The notes under the pieces are model-generated. The model saw only the letters and a program-made list of their open reading frames with translations, had not been told where the DNA came from and did not search any database. From NCBI GenBank assembly GCA_033439265.1, contig JAVTVX010000001.1, positions 19,672,608-19,736,607 on the forward strand: a DNA stretch of 64,000 nt. Direction: 5' to 3'. Below, piece after piece: positions 1-10,688 of the stretch (the first letter of the stretch is position 1; each line of letters begins with the position of its first letter). The DNA comes from Dillenia suffruticosa. Taxonomy: Eukaryota > Streptophyta > Magnoliopsida > Dilleniales > Dilleniaceae. Both the position numbers and the translations under genes were made by a program.

Positions 1-24
1 GGAATGTCTAACTTTCAGTTACAG

Positions 25-760
25 GTCTCTTTCAAGATCATAGGAGCCTCACTCTCAGGAGCATCAATTGACCCCAAATCTGTAAGTCTACAAAATTTGA
101 TTGTTCATTTATTATTATTATTATTATTATTAAATGTGAGTTCAGAAGGGATCAAATAGTTGTGCCCTTCAGTCACCCATTCAACGAAAGTGCAATATTT
201 TTTTCCCACTAATTTGGTATGTATTTCATACAAAATCTTCTGAACAGTCACAATAAGGACCATATAATTTTGAATCCAGTTTCACTTTTGGTCAAGTCAT
301 AATGCAATTTTTGGAGCCCTCTGCTTGTAACCGATTGATGATAAACTTTTCTGTACATCATAAGTGGCGCCTCTTTGTGGTTAAAATCACAATAAAATGG
401 CTCTCCCCTGCTTCCTATTAGATTCAAAATTGGTTGTTTGCCAGCTAATGTGCAGAGCCCGGTAAGTTGCCTTATTTCTTCTTACATGTTGACTGCTTAA
501 CGGGGGTTTGCTTATAGATAGTTCCCTGTTGTTTGTGCTATGTGCAGAACAGTATCTATCCTCCTGTCAAAGCACCTGTGGAGTTCTCAACTCAGGTAGG
601 CTTTGCTTTTATCGAAGACACGAGCTATTCTATATCAACTAAGTTTTCTTTTTCTACACTCAATTGTGCTATACTCGTGTCTTAAAATTACCAAAAGTCT
701 CTCCAGAAGAGCTCTTCACATGCACTTATAACTGAAAGTTGCAGAATAATTAAGTCGGGT
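25..760 (+). CDS. 3' end of an unidentified split gene (partial)
   Basis: Short blocks read like terminal exons of a plus-strand gene that enters from the left edge. Block one, 25-81, follows an acceptor (TTACAG) and ends at GTAAGT; it reads VSFKIIGASLSGASIDPKS. Block two, 548-595, follows ATGTGCAG and ends at GTAGGC; it reads NSIYPPVKAPVEFSTQ. Between them, 456-461 (AGCCCG, encoding SP) is flanked by TGTGCAG and GTAAGT and could be a 6-nt microexon keeping phase 0. After 595 a candidate acceptor (AGTTGCAG) is followed by AAT AAT TAA, giving a very short C-terminus and stop near 744-752. I do not recognise the family. The splice calls rest on consensus sites and phase only. Confidence 0.35.
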
Positions 761-2264
761 GGATTTGGAAGGAAACAGATTCATCTGTAGGTGCGGTCAA
801 TCATCCAAATAGATCTCCACAAACCTAAAAACTTTTGCATTATTTGAACTATCTGCTTGTTTTGCTTTCATTTTTGTTGCCAATCTTTATGAACTCAACT
901 CTTTGTTTTTATTTTCCATTTCTCTTTTGTTTGTTGTGTACGAGTGTTTTTTTTGGGGGGGGGGGGGGGTTGGGGAGGGGGTTGTAACAGGTGACTTCTG
1001 GGGATTATATTTTGTGGAATACCCTGGGGAAATGCCCATCTGCTGCCTCAAGAAAATCATAGTTGCCTTGAATGGGTGGTTGCTTGCTCAAGAAAGTAGA
1101 ACTTCATGCTTTGATTGGCACGTACTGATCCTTAGCTCAATTCTGAAAGGCAACGAACAAAGAACAGGAACGCCGGTCACGTCTCTGCTGATTCGATGGT
1201 GCTTTCATGGTGATTAGGCTCAGTCAATTGATTAAATTTTACTAGTCCGAAATCATCTTTGTCAATATTTTGTGGTTCTAAACTAAATACACTTGTTTCG
1301 GGTGGTTAATTCTGAATATTTCATTTAGGTTACGCTTCGGTCATGTTTTTTTGGCATTATCCTTTTCTTTTCCCTTCTAAATGTGACCTGAAAATTTTGT
1401 ACTTAAGTTTGCGTTGCGTTCACTTGTGTCATTGCTATAAATGACTTACATTACATACGAGTACCAAAGGTGAAGTTTGATATTGTTCTCGTATAATTGT
1501 CTTGTTACTCTTATTCTTATATAAATAAATGTATAAAAATAAATTATTGATATTTCGTAATCACGTTTGTTCAGATTAAATCTGGTTGATTCGAGTTAGG
1601 TTGATCCCTTAAGGGGTAAACCTCTCTATATGTCTGTTTTTTTCTTATACAAAATTTGTAAAACTAGGATAAAAAACCTTGTTTAAGGAGAATTAATATT
1701 CGATCCGTCGGTGTAAATGTCATTCATAGGTGCAAAAAAGAAAAAAATAATTTTCTCGATTTTTGAGTTGACACCAAAGGATTTGATCGATCGTTGGAAA
1801 CCCCTCAAGTCTAAAGAAATTTGGGCGTCCACGGAAATATGCTGGTGATTAGATCTAAGATAGGGGAAAATCAGACACATAATAATTAATGAAGTGAAGA
1901 GTCTTTGGTGTATGTACAAATGTGAATTTGTGTTTTTGGAATTACAAATCTCACACCCGACTCTTAAAGTCTAACGAAACAAATAGAAAGAAAAAAAAGG
2001 ATGGAAAAAGAAAACTGGAATAACCATTACAGAACAAGTTGTCCTCCATTTTCTATTTCTCAACTAAGGTCCACAGCCCATGGAAAAGATATTAACTCCA
2101 AAGCCCACAAGGCAACCCAATTCTCCAATTTTCCAAAGTCCCCATCAATTTCTCTACAAAGTTCCCTCAGAAAACTACCCGAAAAGGGTTGCCATCTCTC
2201 TCTCAAATAGACATCGTTTCCCTTTCATAGTGTTCCATAAAACCCTCTCGTTCCTGCATGACAC
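761..2264. other. Intergenic, no gene seen
   Basis: This AT-rich spacer probably holds the 3' UTR of the left-edge gene, a G homopolymer run (about 955-970), and a minus-oriented SINE-like remnant near 1545-1720. That remnant shares a body with similar remnants near 10285-10450, 56728-56890 and 60590-60780. The short ORFs here have no recognisable content. Confidence 0.5.
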
Positions 2265-3329
2265 TTACTCTTCAAAGTGTACTCTTGATGAACGGTAGAG
2301 ATCGTACGGAGCCCACAGATGATCGACGGAGCACGGCTTTCGAGAGTCCAACCTCAACCAGGGCTTCCCCTTGCCACTCCAATGGAGAAGGCTGATTGGG
2401 CCTGGATGTAGGTTCCTACATTTCCCTTCAAAATTGTCACCCCCCAAACCATGTTGATTCCACCTATGATCAACACCCTTTATGTTCCCTGCAAAAATAA
2501 GCAAAAATGGTGGCAAAGAACCCAAATGATATATCCTCTTTTTCTTCTGCACTGCCATCCACTTCTCAACTTTCTGTGTATACCCTCCTCCTCTCCATTT
2601 TTCAACATCAATAACCATCACTCCTGTGTTGAAATAACAAGGGTTTTTTCCCTCAAAGGTCTTCACCATCCCTGGGTCGGACCAAAATGTCTCCGTGAAA
2701 TAGTTTGTGAAATTTGCATGGCAATATTCAGGTGCAGCCACAACCTGATCTCCCAACTCCACCCTCCATAGCTTCTCGACGTCGTCCACGACCACAATGT
2801 CTGAGTCTAGGTATATGATCCTATTCACGTTGGCTGGTAAAACATCTGCAAGGTATATTCTTGCATAGTTCAGAGGCTGATCCAATGCTTGTCGAATAGA
2901 CTTGGAGATTTTCCCACGCACCACGTTCGAGTTAAAACGATAGGTATTGAATGAGAGATAAGGGAAGGTGGAGTTGATGCTTGAATAGATATCGGGTGCA
3001 ACACGAGCAGAGAGAAAATGGAAGTAGACATTTTCAGGACATGTTGAGTGCTGTAAAATGGACAAAACTGCAGCCATTGTCCCGCGAAGATAGTTACCAT
3101 CCAGGGTCATGGCAATGTGGATCTTGTCTTCCTCTTTTGTCCTGCAAGTGTCACCATTGCGAAAAGCGGGGGCTTCACGGAATATGGGGACATCTGCAAC
3201 CTCGGGAATGGGCCTGCGTATGACTCCAACACGGATGCCATTGATGATGATGGTGGGTTGGAGGAGGAGGAGGAGATAGATGGGAGACAGGAGGCTGAGT
3301 GGGAGGGAGGAAGAGCTCCAAAAGGCCAT
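2265..3329 (-). CDS. GATL4: Galacturonosyltransferase-like protein (GATL, GT8)
   Basis: A single-exon 354-aa retaining glycosyltransferase of CAZy family GT8, GATL clade. GATLs are Golgi/ER proteins linked to pectin and xylan synthesis. Residues 9-30 form a hydrophobic N-terminal signal or anchor. The clade motif [11 protein letters not shown] lies at 50-60. The metal-binding DxD is DSD at 175-177 within [12 protein letters not shown]. The C-terminal GT8 histidine motif HWSGKGKPW is at 316-324, just after the [11 protein letters not shown] block. Length and lack of introns fit the family (about 340-390 aa). The ATG at 3329 is the only start that includes the signal segment. The ending (DLYRSSR..EE) and overall sequence feel closest to GATL3/GATL4; that paralogue call is from memory and is supported by the nearby PP2C35 and SAC3B genes. 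Intact, no frameshift. Confidence 0.93.
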   Translation of the reverse strand: MAFWSSSSLPLSLLSPIYLLLLLQPTIIINGIRVGVIRRPIPEVADVPIFREAPAFRNGDTCRTKEEDKIHIAMTLDGNYLRGTMAAVLSILQHSTCPENVYFHFLSARVAPDIYSSINSTFPYLSFNTYRFNSNVVRGKISKSIRQALDQPLNYARIYLADVLPANVNRIIYLDSDIVVVDDVEKLWRVELGDQVVAAPEYCHANFTNYFTETFWSDPGMVKTFEGKNPCYFNTGVMVIDVEKWRGGGYTQKVEKWMAVQKKKRIYHLGSLPPFLLIFAGNIKGVDHRWNQHGLGGDNFEGKCRNLHPGPISLLHWSGKGKPWLRLDSRKPCSVDHLWAPYDLYRSSRVHFEE

Positions 3330-4979
3330 CTGCCTTCAAGAGCTCCAATTTATTATTATTTTTTATGAGTTGAGGCGGGGGGGGGGGGGGAATCTAAGTG
3401 GAGAAAGAAATGGTAGACATTTTACATTGAATTTGTTTGTGTCTAGATTTTAGAGGAGAAAGAGAGGGAGGGAAGGGAGAGAGAGACAAATTGGTAGATA
3501 GTTTGATGTTCAAGGATTGGAAAGAGAAGGTGGTAATAGAGAATATAATTTAAGGAGGAGAAAAAAGGTCGGATTGTCTTAGATTTTGTAATGCCCAATC
3601 TAGGAGGAACGAAAGTCAACTGTTTCTTGTTTTGAGTGTTGCAAAATGAGAGAGAGAGAGAGAGAGAGCAGTCATATTTTGCATGCAATGGATGAGATGT
3701 AATTAGAACTAATTTCAACACATTAAGATTTTGGTTTTGTGTCAAAACAGGAAAAAAAAGGACTTAGTCATTTGCCATCTCATTCTTTTCCATGTTTTGT
3801 TATGTACATGTGGACGAATTCAATTTTTCTACTTCTTGTGGTTACAACTTGTAACTTTCGACCATGAACCATAAACGGATAACACTCTCTCTCTCCAACG
3901 AAATTAAAATTATAATAATTATTAGTACAATGCAATATAACTCATTCTTTTGTTAAAAAAGGGTTCGGAAATTCATTTTCTTCAAATCTAATTTTCTCAT
4001 AATTTTCTTTTTAGTTTTATAAATTATCGATATCTAATAACTATTTTAAATCTGATTAAATTTGGTTTGAATCGGAGTAAACTCTTAAAGAGTAAAACTT
4101 TCATATATATAGATATATATATATATATATATATATATTTCTCATGATATCTCTTATTGGCACGACTCGACTTTGGGGGCACAACTTAACACCTATTGAG
4201 GAAGAGCCATTTGTGTCCATGCATTAACTTCACGACCAAAGTGGAGTACTAAATCAGTAAATGTAACATGCATTTGAGAACCCAAAAGAAAAGGGAAAAA
4301 AAAATAAATAACCATGTGTAATGCTTAGGAGGTGCTAGGTTTGAATAAGTCAAAATTAAGAATCGAATTGAAATCTATATAATTTATTTGAATTAATAGA
4401 ACGATAATAAAATTTATGAATGAAATCTTTAAATTAAGGAGTTTATGAAACCCAAGTGAAAATATGGATTTTTGAAATTTAATTTCAAAATCTTTTGTTT
4501 CAAATTCAATTCTAATTTTCGAGTGCGTACCTCCTTTTGCTCCTTGTCTCCATGATCTAGCGGTTGATATCGTGGAGAGTAGCCCTAATAGGGGACCTTC
4601 ACTATACTCAACCCTCACTTAATGTACCATGCAAGAATCCCAAATTTGAACCTAAAATATTTTATAAATAATTTAAAATTTATTTTTATATTATTTTACT
4701 AATATTTCAATGTAAAAATGAATTTCAAAGTTTGGAAATGTAACCAAAAGAGATTCAAACCCAACTTTTGAAAGGTACAAACACTTGGTCTCAAGACCCA
4801 TCATTTTGTTTGTGCAAGGGATCTCCAAAATATATTCAATACAACGTTTTGTTAAAGAAAACAAAATTTATATACAAGAAAATATAGCATATTAAATAAT
4901 CTAATTTTGGGCCGGGTCGGGCTGGGACAAACCACAAGCCTAAGCGTGGGTTGGGCTGGGATCAAAACGACAAGCCTGA
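3330..4979. other. GATL upstream region and spacer
   Basis: Contains a G run at about 3376-3389, a GA tract around 3650-3668, a degenerate SINE-like stretch near 3960-4100, and a (TA)n microsatellite at about 4104-4138. From 4905 the sequence turns GGGC-rich and leads into the LINE insertion. No coding potential is recognisable. Confidence 0.5.
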
Positions 4980-5859
4980 GCTTGGTTTGGCTCTTTGGAG
5001 AAATTTGGTGCAGGGAATTGAGTCGGTCGATAGTTTCTGGAGGGAAAGAGGGGCAGTTTGGCTTAAAAGCGGGACTTCTAAGAAGTTCTATCTAGGATTA
5101 GAACCGGAAGACGTGAGTTTCGCTACGATCGTGTGGTCCATTTGGAAGGCTAGGTGCTGTGTGGTGTACCAACATAAGCTGGATCCTCCGCTGTGCCAAA
5201 AGGGTGCGGAGCATGGTGAGAGCGGCCTCGAGAAGACTCAAATTGGGAAGTTGGGAAGTGGAAGAGGTGAGTGTCTCCTGGATGAAACCCCCGGCAGGTA
5301 AACTTAAGCTTAATGTGGATGGAGGAAGTCGGTTGAAGGGAATCGCAGCTAGTGCAGGCGGTCTTTTCAGAAACAGCAGTAGGTGGTGGATCCATGGTTT
5401 CTGGTCTAATGTGGGTTCAACAAATGCGGAGCGGGCGGAGCTGTGGGGGTTGAGAGAGGGTCTGTTGATAGCCAGGGATCGTGGTTTCAGAGAGCCTGTG
5501 GTTGGGAGTGACTCCCTCACTGTCGTCTCTGCTGTTAACAGTGGGTGGGTGCTAACCATCCTGACCCGAATATTCTGGAGATCAACCACATTTATAGAGG
5601 CTAATAGATGTGCCGACAAGTTGGTGGAGCTTGGTAAAATGGCTCGGGCTGGACTCCGTGAATCCATGATTCCCCCGCCAGATTTAGACCCCTTTTTGAA
5701 GCTTGATGTAGAGGGAGCCTCTTGCTTAAGGAAGAGAAGGAAGCCTCCTCCAGATTTGCAGCCCCCTTAGTGGTTTTCCCGTTTCCCTTGTTTCCCTTGT
5801 GCGTCTGGTTGCGGTGGTTTTCTTCTGCTCTTCTTGCACAAAAAAAAAGGCTTGGTTTG
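4980..5859 (+). mobile_element. 5'-truncated L1-type LINE with target-site duplication
   Basis: A LINE 3' fragment in plus orientation. It ends with an A-tract (5839-5848), and the 10-bp sequence GCTTGGTTTG occurs at both edges (4980-4989 and 5850-5859), as expected of a target-site duplication from target-primed reverse transcription. Inside is the C-terminal part of a plant L1 ORF2 polyprotein, including an IWKARC-like segment and an RNase H domain. GGGC-rich host sequence resembling itself lies on both sides, which supports an insertion between them. The reverse-transcriptase and endonuclease domains are missing, so the copy is dead on arrival. Confidence 0.6.
5159..5770 (+). pseudogene. 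LINE-derived RNase H domain (RVT_3 type), decayed
   Basis: The 203-codon open frame contains the plant LINE RNase H pattern: LNVDGGS (first catalytic Asp), NAERAELWG (Glu), GSDSLTVV (second Asp), and the downstream EANRCADKLVELG block. The segment between GSDSLTVV and EANRCADK is shorter than usual for this family, suggesting an internal deletion, and the HxYRE motif is altered. Upstream reading frames (4907-5300) break between two frames. It is not a host gene. Confidence 0.7.
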
Positions 5860-6035
5860 CCTGTGATTCTGATGGGCCTAAAAGTTTAGAGTCGGGCCCA
5901 GGACCTAGCAAAATGGGATCGCCTTTCTGGTGGATGGGCTGCCCGGTCCATAGCCACTCCCAGCATCATTTAGATAGATGGGTTGCATGCATTTGGGTCT
6001 AATTACAATGACGTTGCCCAACAAAACATGTTCTC

Positions 6036-6040
<5 letters not shown>

Positions 6041-6087
<47 letters not shown>

Positions 6088-6150
6088 GTCATTTGAATTT
6101 GAAACCGGTCGGGGAGAGGGTTGTAACTACTGAACTATCCTCTTAGGCAC
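6041..6150 (-). mobile_element. Short tRNA-derived SINE with 17-bp target-site duplication
   Basis: A ~110-bp insertion flanked by perfect copies of AAACATGTTCTCTTTCT at 6024-6040 and 6151-6167. Read on the minus strand it starts with GTGCCTAAGAGG, has an A-box-like GGATAGTTCAGTAGTTA and a B-box-like CCGGTTTCAAATTC about 30 nt later, and ends in a ~40-nt A tail (poly-T on the plus strand, 6050-6084). This is the structure of an Au-like plant SINE. Confidence 0.75.
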
Positions 6151-6210
6151 AAACATGTTCTCTTTCTAACCACTAGAGAAGAAGCAACACATTTGCAACA
6201 TTTTTTTTTT

Positions 6211-6300
6211 CGTTCCCCAAGGGGATAACCAGTGGTACAAATATCTCTCCCTCAATTTGATGATTTCAGTTTCAAATCCTTAAACAATAAAAAAGAAACA
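6211..6300 (+). mobile_element. Candidate SINE, plus orientation
   Basis: An A-box-like GGATAACCAGTGGTACAAA and a B-box-like CAGTTTCAAATCC are spaced as in tRNA-derived SINEs and are followed by an A-rich end. Flanks share only AACATTT, so the insertion boundaries are not certain. Confidence 0.4.
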
Positions 6301-6303
6301 TTT

Positions 6304-6504
6304 CTTTTTTTTTTTTTGGTCCCTGATCCCACGGTATCCGAAATTTCACTCTGACTAATTCGGGTTGATTTTACTGTCGGGTCTCCTATAGAGAGAGAGG
6401 TCTCCCAAAATAATCTTTTCTATTCCTAAAGAGACTCAAATCTGAGTGTTTGGTTAAGGGATGCAGAGCTCTTTCCACTATACCAACTAACCTTTGGTAT
6501 TTTC
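6304..6504 (-). mobile_element. Candidate ~200-bp SINE, minus orientation
   Basis: The minus strand has an A-box-like GTTGGTATAGTGGAAAGAGC, a weak B box, and a 3' body with CGAATTAGTC and TTTCGGATACCG ending in an A tail (poly-T at 6305-6317). The body matches the elements at 42943-43134 and 56097-56289. Only a 7-bp AACATTT repeat is seen as a possible target-site duplication. Confidence 0.45.
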
Positions 6505-7581
6505 AACATTTTCTATTATGCTAAAATCCTTCCGAAGATCAACTTATCTATGTTTGGGATCCAAGACTCTTCTAAATATTTCTATTGCAAATCCTCATAG
6601 GAGGAAACAATTGATCATGTTTAAACTGTAAACGTGGACTCATTAACTATAGGTATCATTAACTATAAGTATCGGTTACGAGTTATGAGAATGAAGAAAT
6701 GAGATTTGGAAGAGCTAATCTCTTAATAAACTATATTTTGCTTGAATCGGATTAATTGAATAAGATCTAAATACCGATAGGTGAAAACCAAAAATAAAAA
6801 AATAAAAAAAATAAACGAGGTCTTGGTAAAGTCATCTTGCAGAGGAAACTTAACATGGACATGGTAAAGTCATCCCGGCAAACTCACACAGCCATATTTT
6901 CCTCTTTTACTGGTCTCTTCGGAGGTGTTCAATTTGTAGTCTGATCAGATGAGTCCCAAAGTCCTAATGTTTGCTTTATTTTAAAGAAATAGCTCTTTTT
7001 AAAGAAATTTTTTTAGTAAAGCTCAAAGTTTAGAAAATGTATTAAAATATTCGGTATCCATGGAATATTACTGAGGCCTTGGCTGATAAATTTTAATTTG
7101 ATTCAGTTTTATTTTATTTAATTTACAATTTTTTTAGAAAATAAGGTTTTGCTCTCAAACCACCCCCCCAAAAGAGAGAGAGAGAAAGGAAAAGAAAAAC
7201 AACACTAAAGAAATCTCTTAAGTTCTACTTAAGCTAAGCCTATCAAGGGGAATACCAACCCGTTCCTTCAACCAGTATCAGCAGTGCAATCTCCAAGTTA
7301 GCACGGAGTTGAAAGCCAGTTATGCTGACAGGGACATGCGTCATAACTGGTTTGGGTGCCTAGTTAGACCAACAAGGACCCCAAGTAGGAACGGGACCAG
7401 AGAGAGAGAGAGTGTGTGTGAGATGCTAGAAAGTTTCAAGAGATTGAGGTAATTGATAAGTGTCGGAGAGAGAGGGTGTTCAGGCATGGATTTGTAAACA
7501 TGGAGGCCATCATGTTCCCTCTTCTCCTAACTCTCCGTCCTCTTTCTTATACTTCTTATTGTCTAATTAACTTAACCCCCC

Positions 7582-7584
<3 letters not shown>

Positions 7585-7648
<64 letters not shown>
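7585..7648. repeat. (CT)n microsatellite
   Basis: An uninterrupted CT dinucleotide run of about 32 units. Confidence 0.95.
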
Positions 7649-7650
<2 letters not shown>

Positions 7651-8250
7651 GTCATGTTTGCGTAGGAATTAGATGAGGATTGATTAGGCTTTTGGGTGTG
7701 TGGACCAAAGAGGGCGTTAGCTGGCTTCTTGGAAATCTTGTGCCCTTAATTTTTCTTTCTTTCCTTCATTTTTTTAATGTTCTCTACTTCGTACCCAGAA
7801 ACCAAATTTGTACATCAAATGATTACCCCAAAACACAATCAGGGCTGGGTGAGGTGGCCAATTTATTATTTTCCCCCCTTCTTTTCTCCGAGAAGGTATC
7901 TCCTGCATATCATTATCCATCTTACATTGAATTTTTCAATAGTCTTCAATTGACTAATATTGAACTTTTACTCAAAGTTTGACAACATTTGTAAAACAAT
8001 GGACGTGATATTACTTAAAATAGCCACGTCAAGGAATTGGACGAAAAGAGCAAGACAGTGTCGTTGTTGAGAGAGAGAGAGAAATAAAATGGGTAGTCAG
8101 TCACTAAAAAGTAACACAAGAGAATGATGCTTGCATGAGCAATCAAGAGAGATTCTGAGGGATATTAGATGGAAGAAGGGATGTTGGTAGCACGAGGAAT
8201 GATGTGGCGTGGAGGGTTTTTCATCCCTTCGAGACAGATTTTATGTTTTT

Positions 8251-8254
<4 letters not shown>

Positions 8255-8287
<33 letters not shown>
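8255..8287. repeat. (AG)n microsatellite
   Basis: A run of AG dinucleotides followed by a GGGA-type purine stretch. Confidence 0.9.
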
Positions 8288-8292
<5 letters not shown>

Positions 8293-10592
8293 AGGGAGAA
8301 TACCTGGATGTTTGTGGGGGCAATAGGGAGGGGGAGAGAGATTATGGCCAATTACAACTCCTAACATGTCTTGTTTGCCTTCATTTCATTCATTCACCCC
8401 ATTCCAAAATCCTTACTAATTTCAGCACTTGGCAGCTATCATTCTTGTTCTTCCGGACCCATCTCTTAAAAATTTTAAATATGTACTTTTTTTTAAAAAT
8501 TTTATCCAGTAAAATTTACCTAATTTTTGTTGTATGCGACCATTTTCTTTCCTTTGTTATCTTGCTTAACGTGTTTTCCATGGTAATGAAGGCTTTGTTA
8601 TAATGGGAAAACTAAACAAAGGTCAAATCTTGGTTGGGTTAGGCATTTGACTAAAGAGGACCTTTTAGTACTGAGGCAACAGCTTTCCTTGGTACTAAAG
8701 TCATTTCTAGTATTTCCTTAATTGAGTCACATAATTGGCAATTGCATTGATGGAAAACACCCTTGTGTAATGCAATTAATGCTCTAATCAAAATAAATGT
8801 TTTTAGGAGGGAGATTCTTATCAAAATTTAGCCATAGAAAATTGGGGGGGAGGGGGGGGGGGTTGGTTCTGGCTACCTTGGGAGACAATAGACATAATAG
8901 TAGCCAAAGGAACACAGCCTGCCTTGCTGACTCACCATAATCATTAGCACCCAATGCTTGTATTATACAATTATTTATGTCTCTCTAAGCATGTTCTAAC
9001 CATTTCTCCAAATGGGTTCAGTCATTTTGCAACAAGTGCATCAACCACATTCATTTGAAGCAAAATGGGATCAATGTTAACCAAATAACATTTGGGTTCA
9101 TAAATCATTTCTTTAGATTAGATACAATAAACCTCAAATACGAAAATGAATTTTGATTAATTAAAACAACAGTAACAACAATCAATGCTTTATCCCACTA
9201 AGTGGGTTTATAAATTTTATCCCACTTATATAATTTTTTTATATAATAGTAATAATCATAATTTTATTCTAATAAGTGAGAATCGACGACATGAACACTT
9301 TTATATTATTATACTCTTTTTTGACAGACTAAAACATGTCATCTAATTTTTAAAGAAGTTAGTGTCTAACGAAGTTGCAAAAGTTGTTTTAACCGGGTTT
9401 CATTTCAAAGCAAAGACCGATCAAAACTCTGGCCGAAAGATCACTAATTCTATGTATAAAGGTTCAAAAGACTAACATCATACAAAATTTCCAAATTTGA
9501 CACATCATACAAAAATTTGGATAAACTTTTTTTATCGGATATCTCCGAAAAGTCTAAACAAGAAAATTGGACACCAACCCATCAAAGTACTCCATAATGC
9601 CATGGAGAAAGTGGTAGGTTCCCACACAATCACAAATTTTGGTGCGCATGTTACAGTAACACTCACGTATCCCACGTATTAGTGCTCAAATCAAATATAT
9701 ATATATGGACCAAATAAAATAAATAGGCTTTTCTCTTACTTGTAAATCTTAAAAATCACATGTGTGCAAATGTGCGCGTGCAAGCGTGTATGGCGGCTAG
9801 TGCCCATTTTGTATCCTTTTTTTTTTTTTTTTTTGGTGAATGTCAACAAATGCCGGTGTCGGGCAACTTAGGTCCCCGTGGGGTCTCCATGTCGAAAAAT
9901 CGATTAGGGTTTAAGTTCAAGTATGGACCCTGGCATGTCAAGAAGTTAGGGTGCAAGTTGGATGATGTGTAGTGTGCTTGGGACCATTCACGGTGGTTGT
10001 CGGGGGCACGTAAAATCCAACAAATGAATGGGACCAATTATGGGACTTAGGGCCCCAACCTATTGATGCGCAAGGGATGCAAGCAAGCAAAAAAATATGT
10101 TCAGGCTTGTTTAAAAGGTGTAACCTTTTTCGTGGGACCAAAACAAATCAAAAGCTCAAGCTTGTCACTACTTTCCTCGTCTAAATTAAAAACCCAAGTA
10201 ATAAATTGAATGTTTGAGTGATAAAACATTCAAATTTTTATGTTAAATATATGAACTATAATCATATATATATATATATATATATTAAACTATTAATATT
10301 TGATAATCATTTTTAAATCTAATTAAATCCTATTTAAATTAGATTATATCAAAAGATAAAACTTTTCTTATACTTATTTTTTCGTATACAAGATTTGAAT
10401 CTGACATATTATTTAAGGAATATCAATATTCAATCATTAGATTGATTAAGCATTGAAACTATAATAGTGTGTCTGATCAATTTGAGATACGGTAAATTTT
10501 TAATATGGGTGTTTAAGTTTTAACTTTGTCCATAAGAATAATAAAAAAAAGGAAAAATTGAATGATCTATTTTTGTGTGTGTGTTAATGTTT

Positions 10593-10672
10593 TTTTTATT
10601 ATATAAAGATTTGAATTTGGAATTATCGGATTAGGAAAGGGGTTTGTACCACTAGATTGTCTCTTTAGAGAC
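10593..10672 (-). mobile_element. Short SINE with 16-bp target-site duplication
   Basis: GTGTGTGTTAATGTTT is repeated perfectly at 10577-10592 and 10673-10688 around an 80-bp insert. On the minus strand the insert has an A-box-like ATCTAGTGGTACAAACCCC, a B-box-like AAATTCAAATCT and a terminal A tract. It closely resembles the copy at about 43237-43320. Confidence 0.65.
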
Positions 10673-10688
10673 GTGTGTGTTAATGTTT

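Larger units (their letters stand above)
6505..10576. other. Gene-poor, microsatellite-rich spacer
   Basis: No gene is recognisable in about 4 kb. It holds the (CT)32 tract at 7585-7648, the GA tract at 8255-8287, a G-rich run at about 8844-8862, a T run at about 9819-9834, and a (TA)n tract at about 10262-10285. ORFs encoding runs of Ser-Leu come from the CT repeat. Confidence 0.55.

Noticed and set aside
903..1217. 104-codon ORF over a poly-G tract
   Set aside because: Poly-Gly run arises from the homopolymer; no domain, no splice context.
5098..5667. 189-codon minus-strand ORF
   Set aside because: Antisense shadow of the LINE RNase H frame.
7316..7350. Hairpin CCAGTTATG/CATAACTGG as a miRNA precursor
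   Set aside because: Stem is only 9-12 bp and no known plant miRNA sequence is seen.
7476..7676. ORF ending in a Ser-Leu run
   Set aside because: Created by the CT microsatellite; same for 16702-16987, 14834-15180 and 22748-22981.
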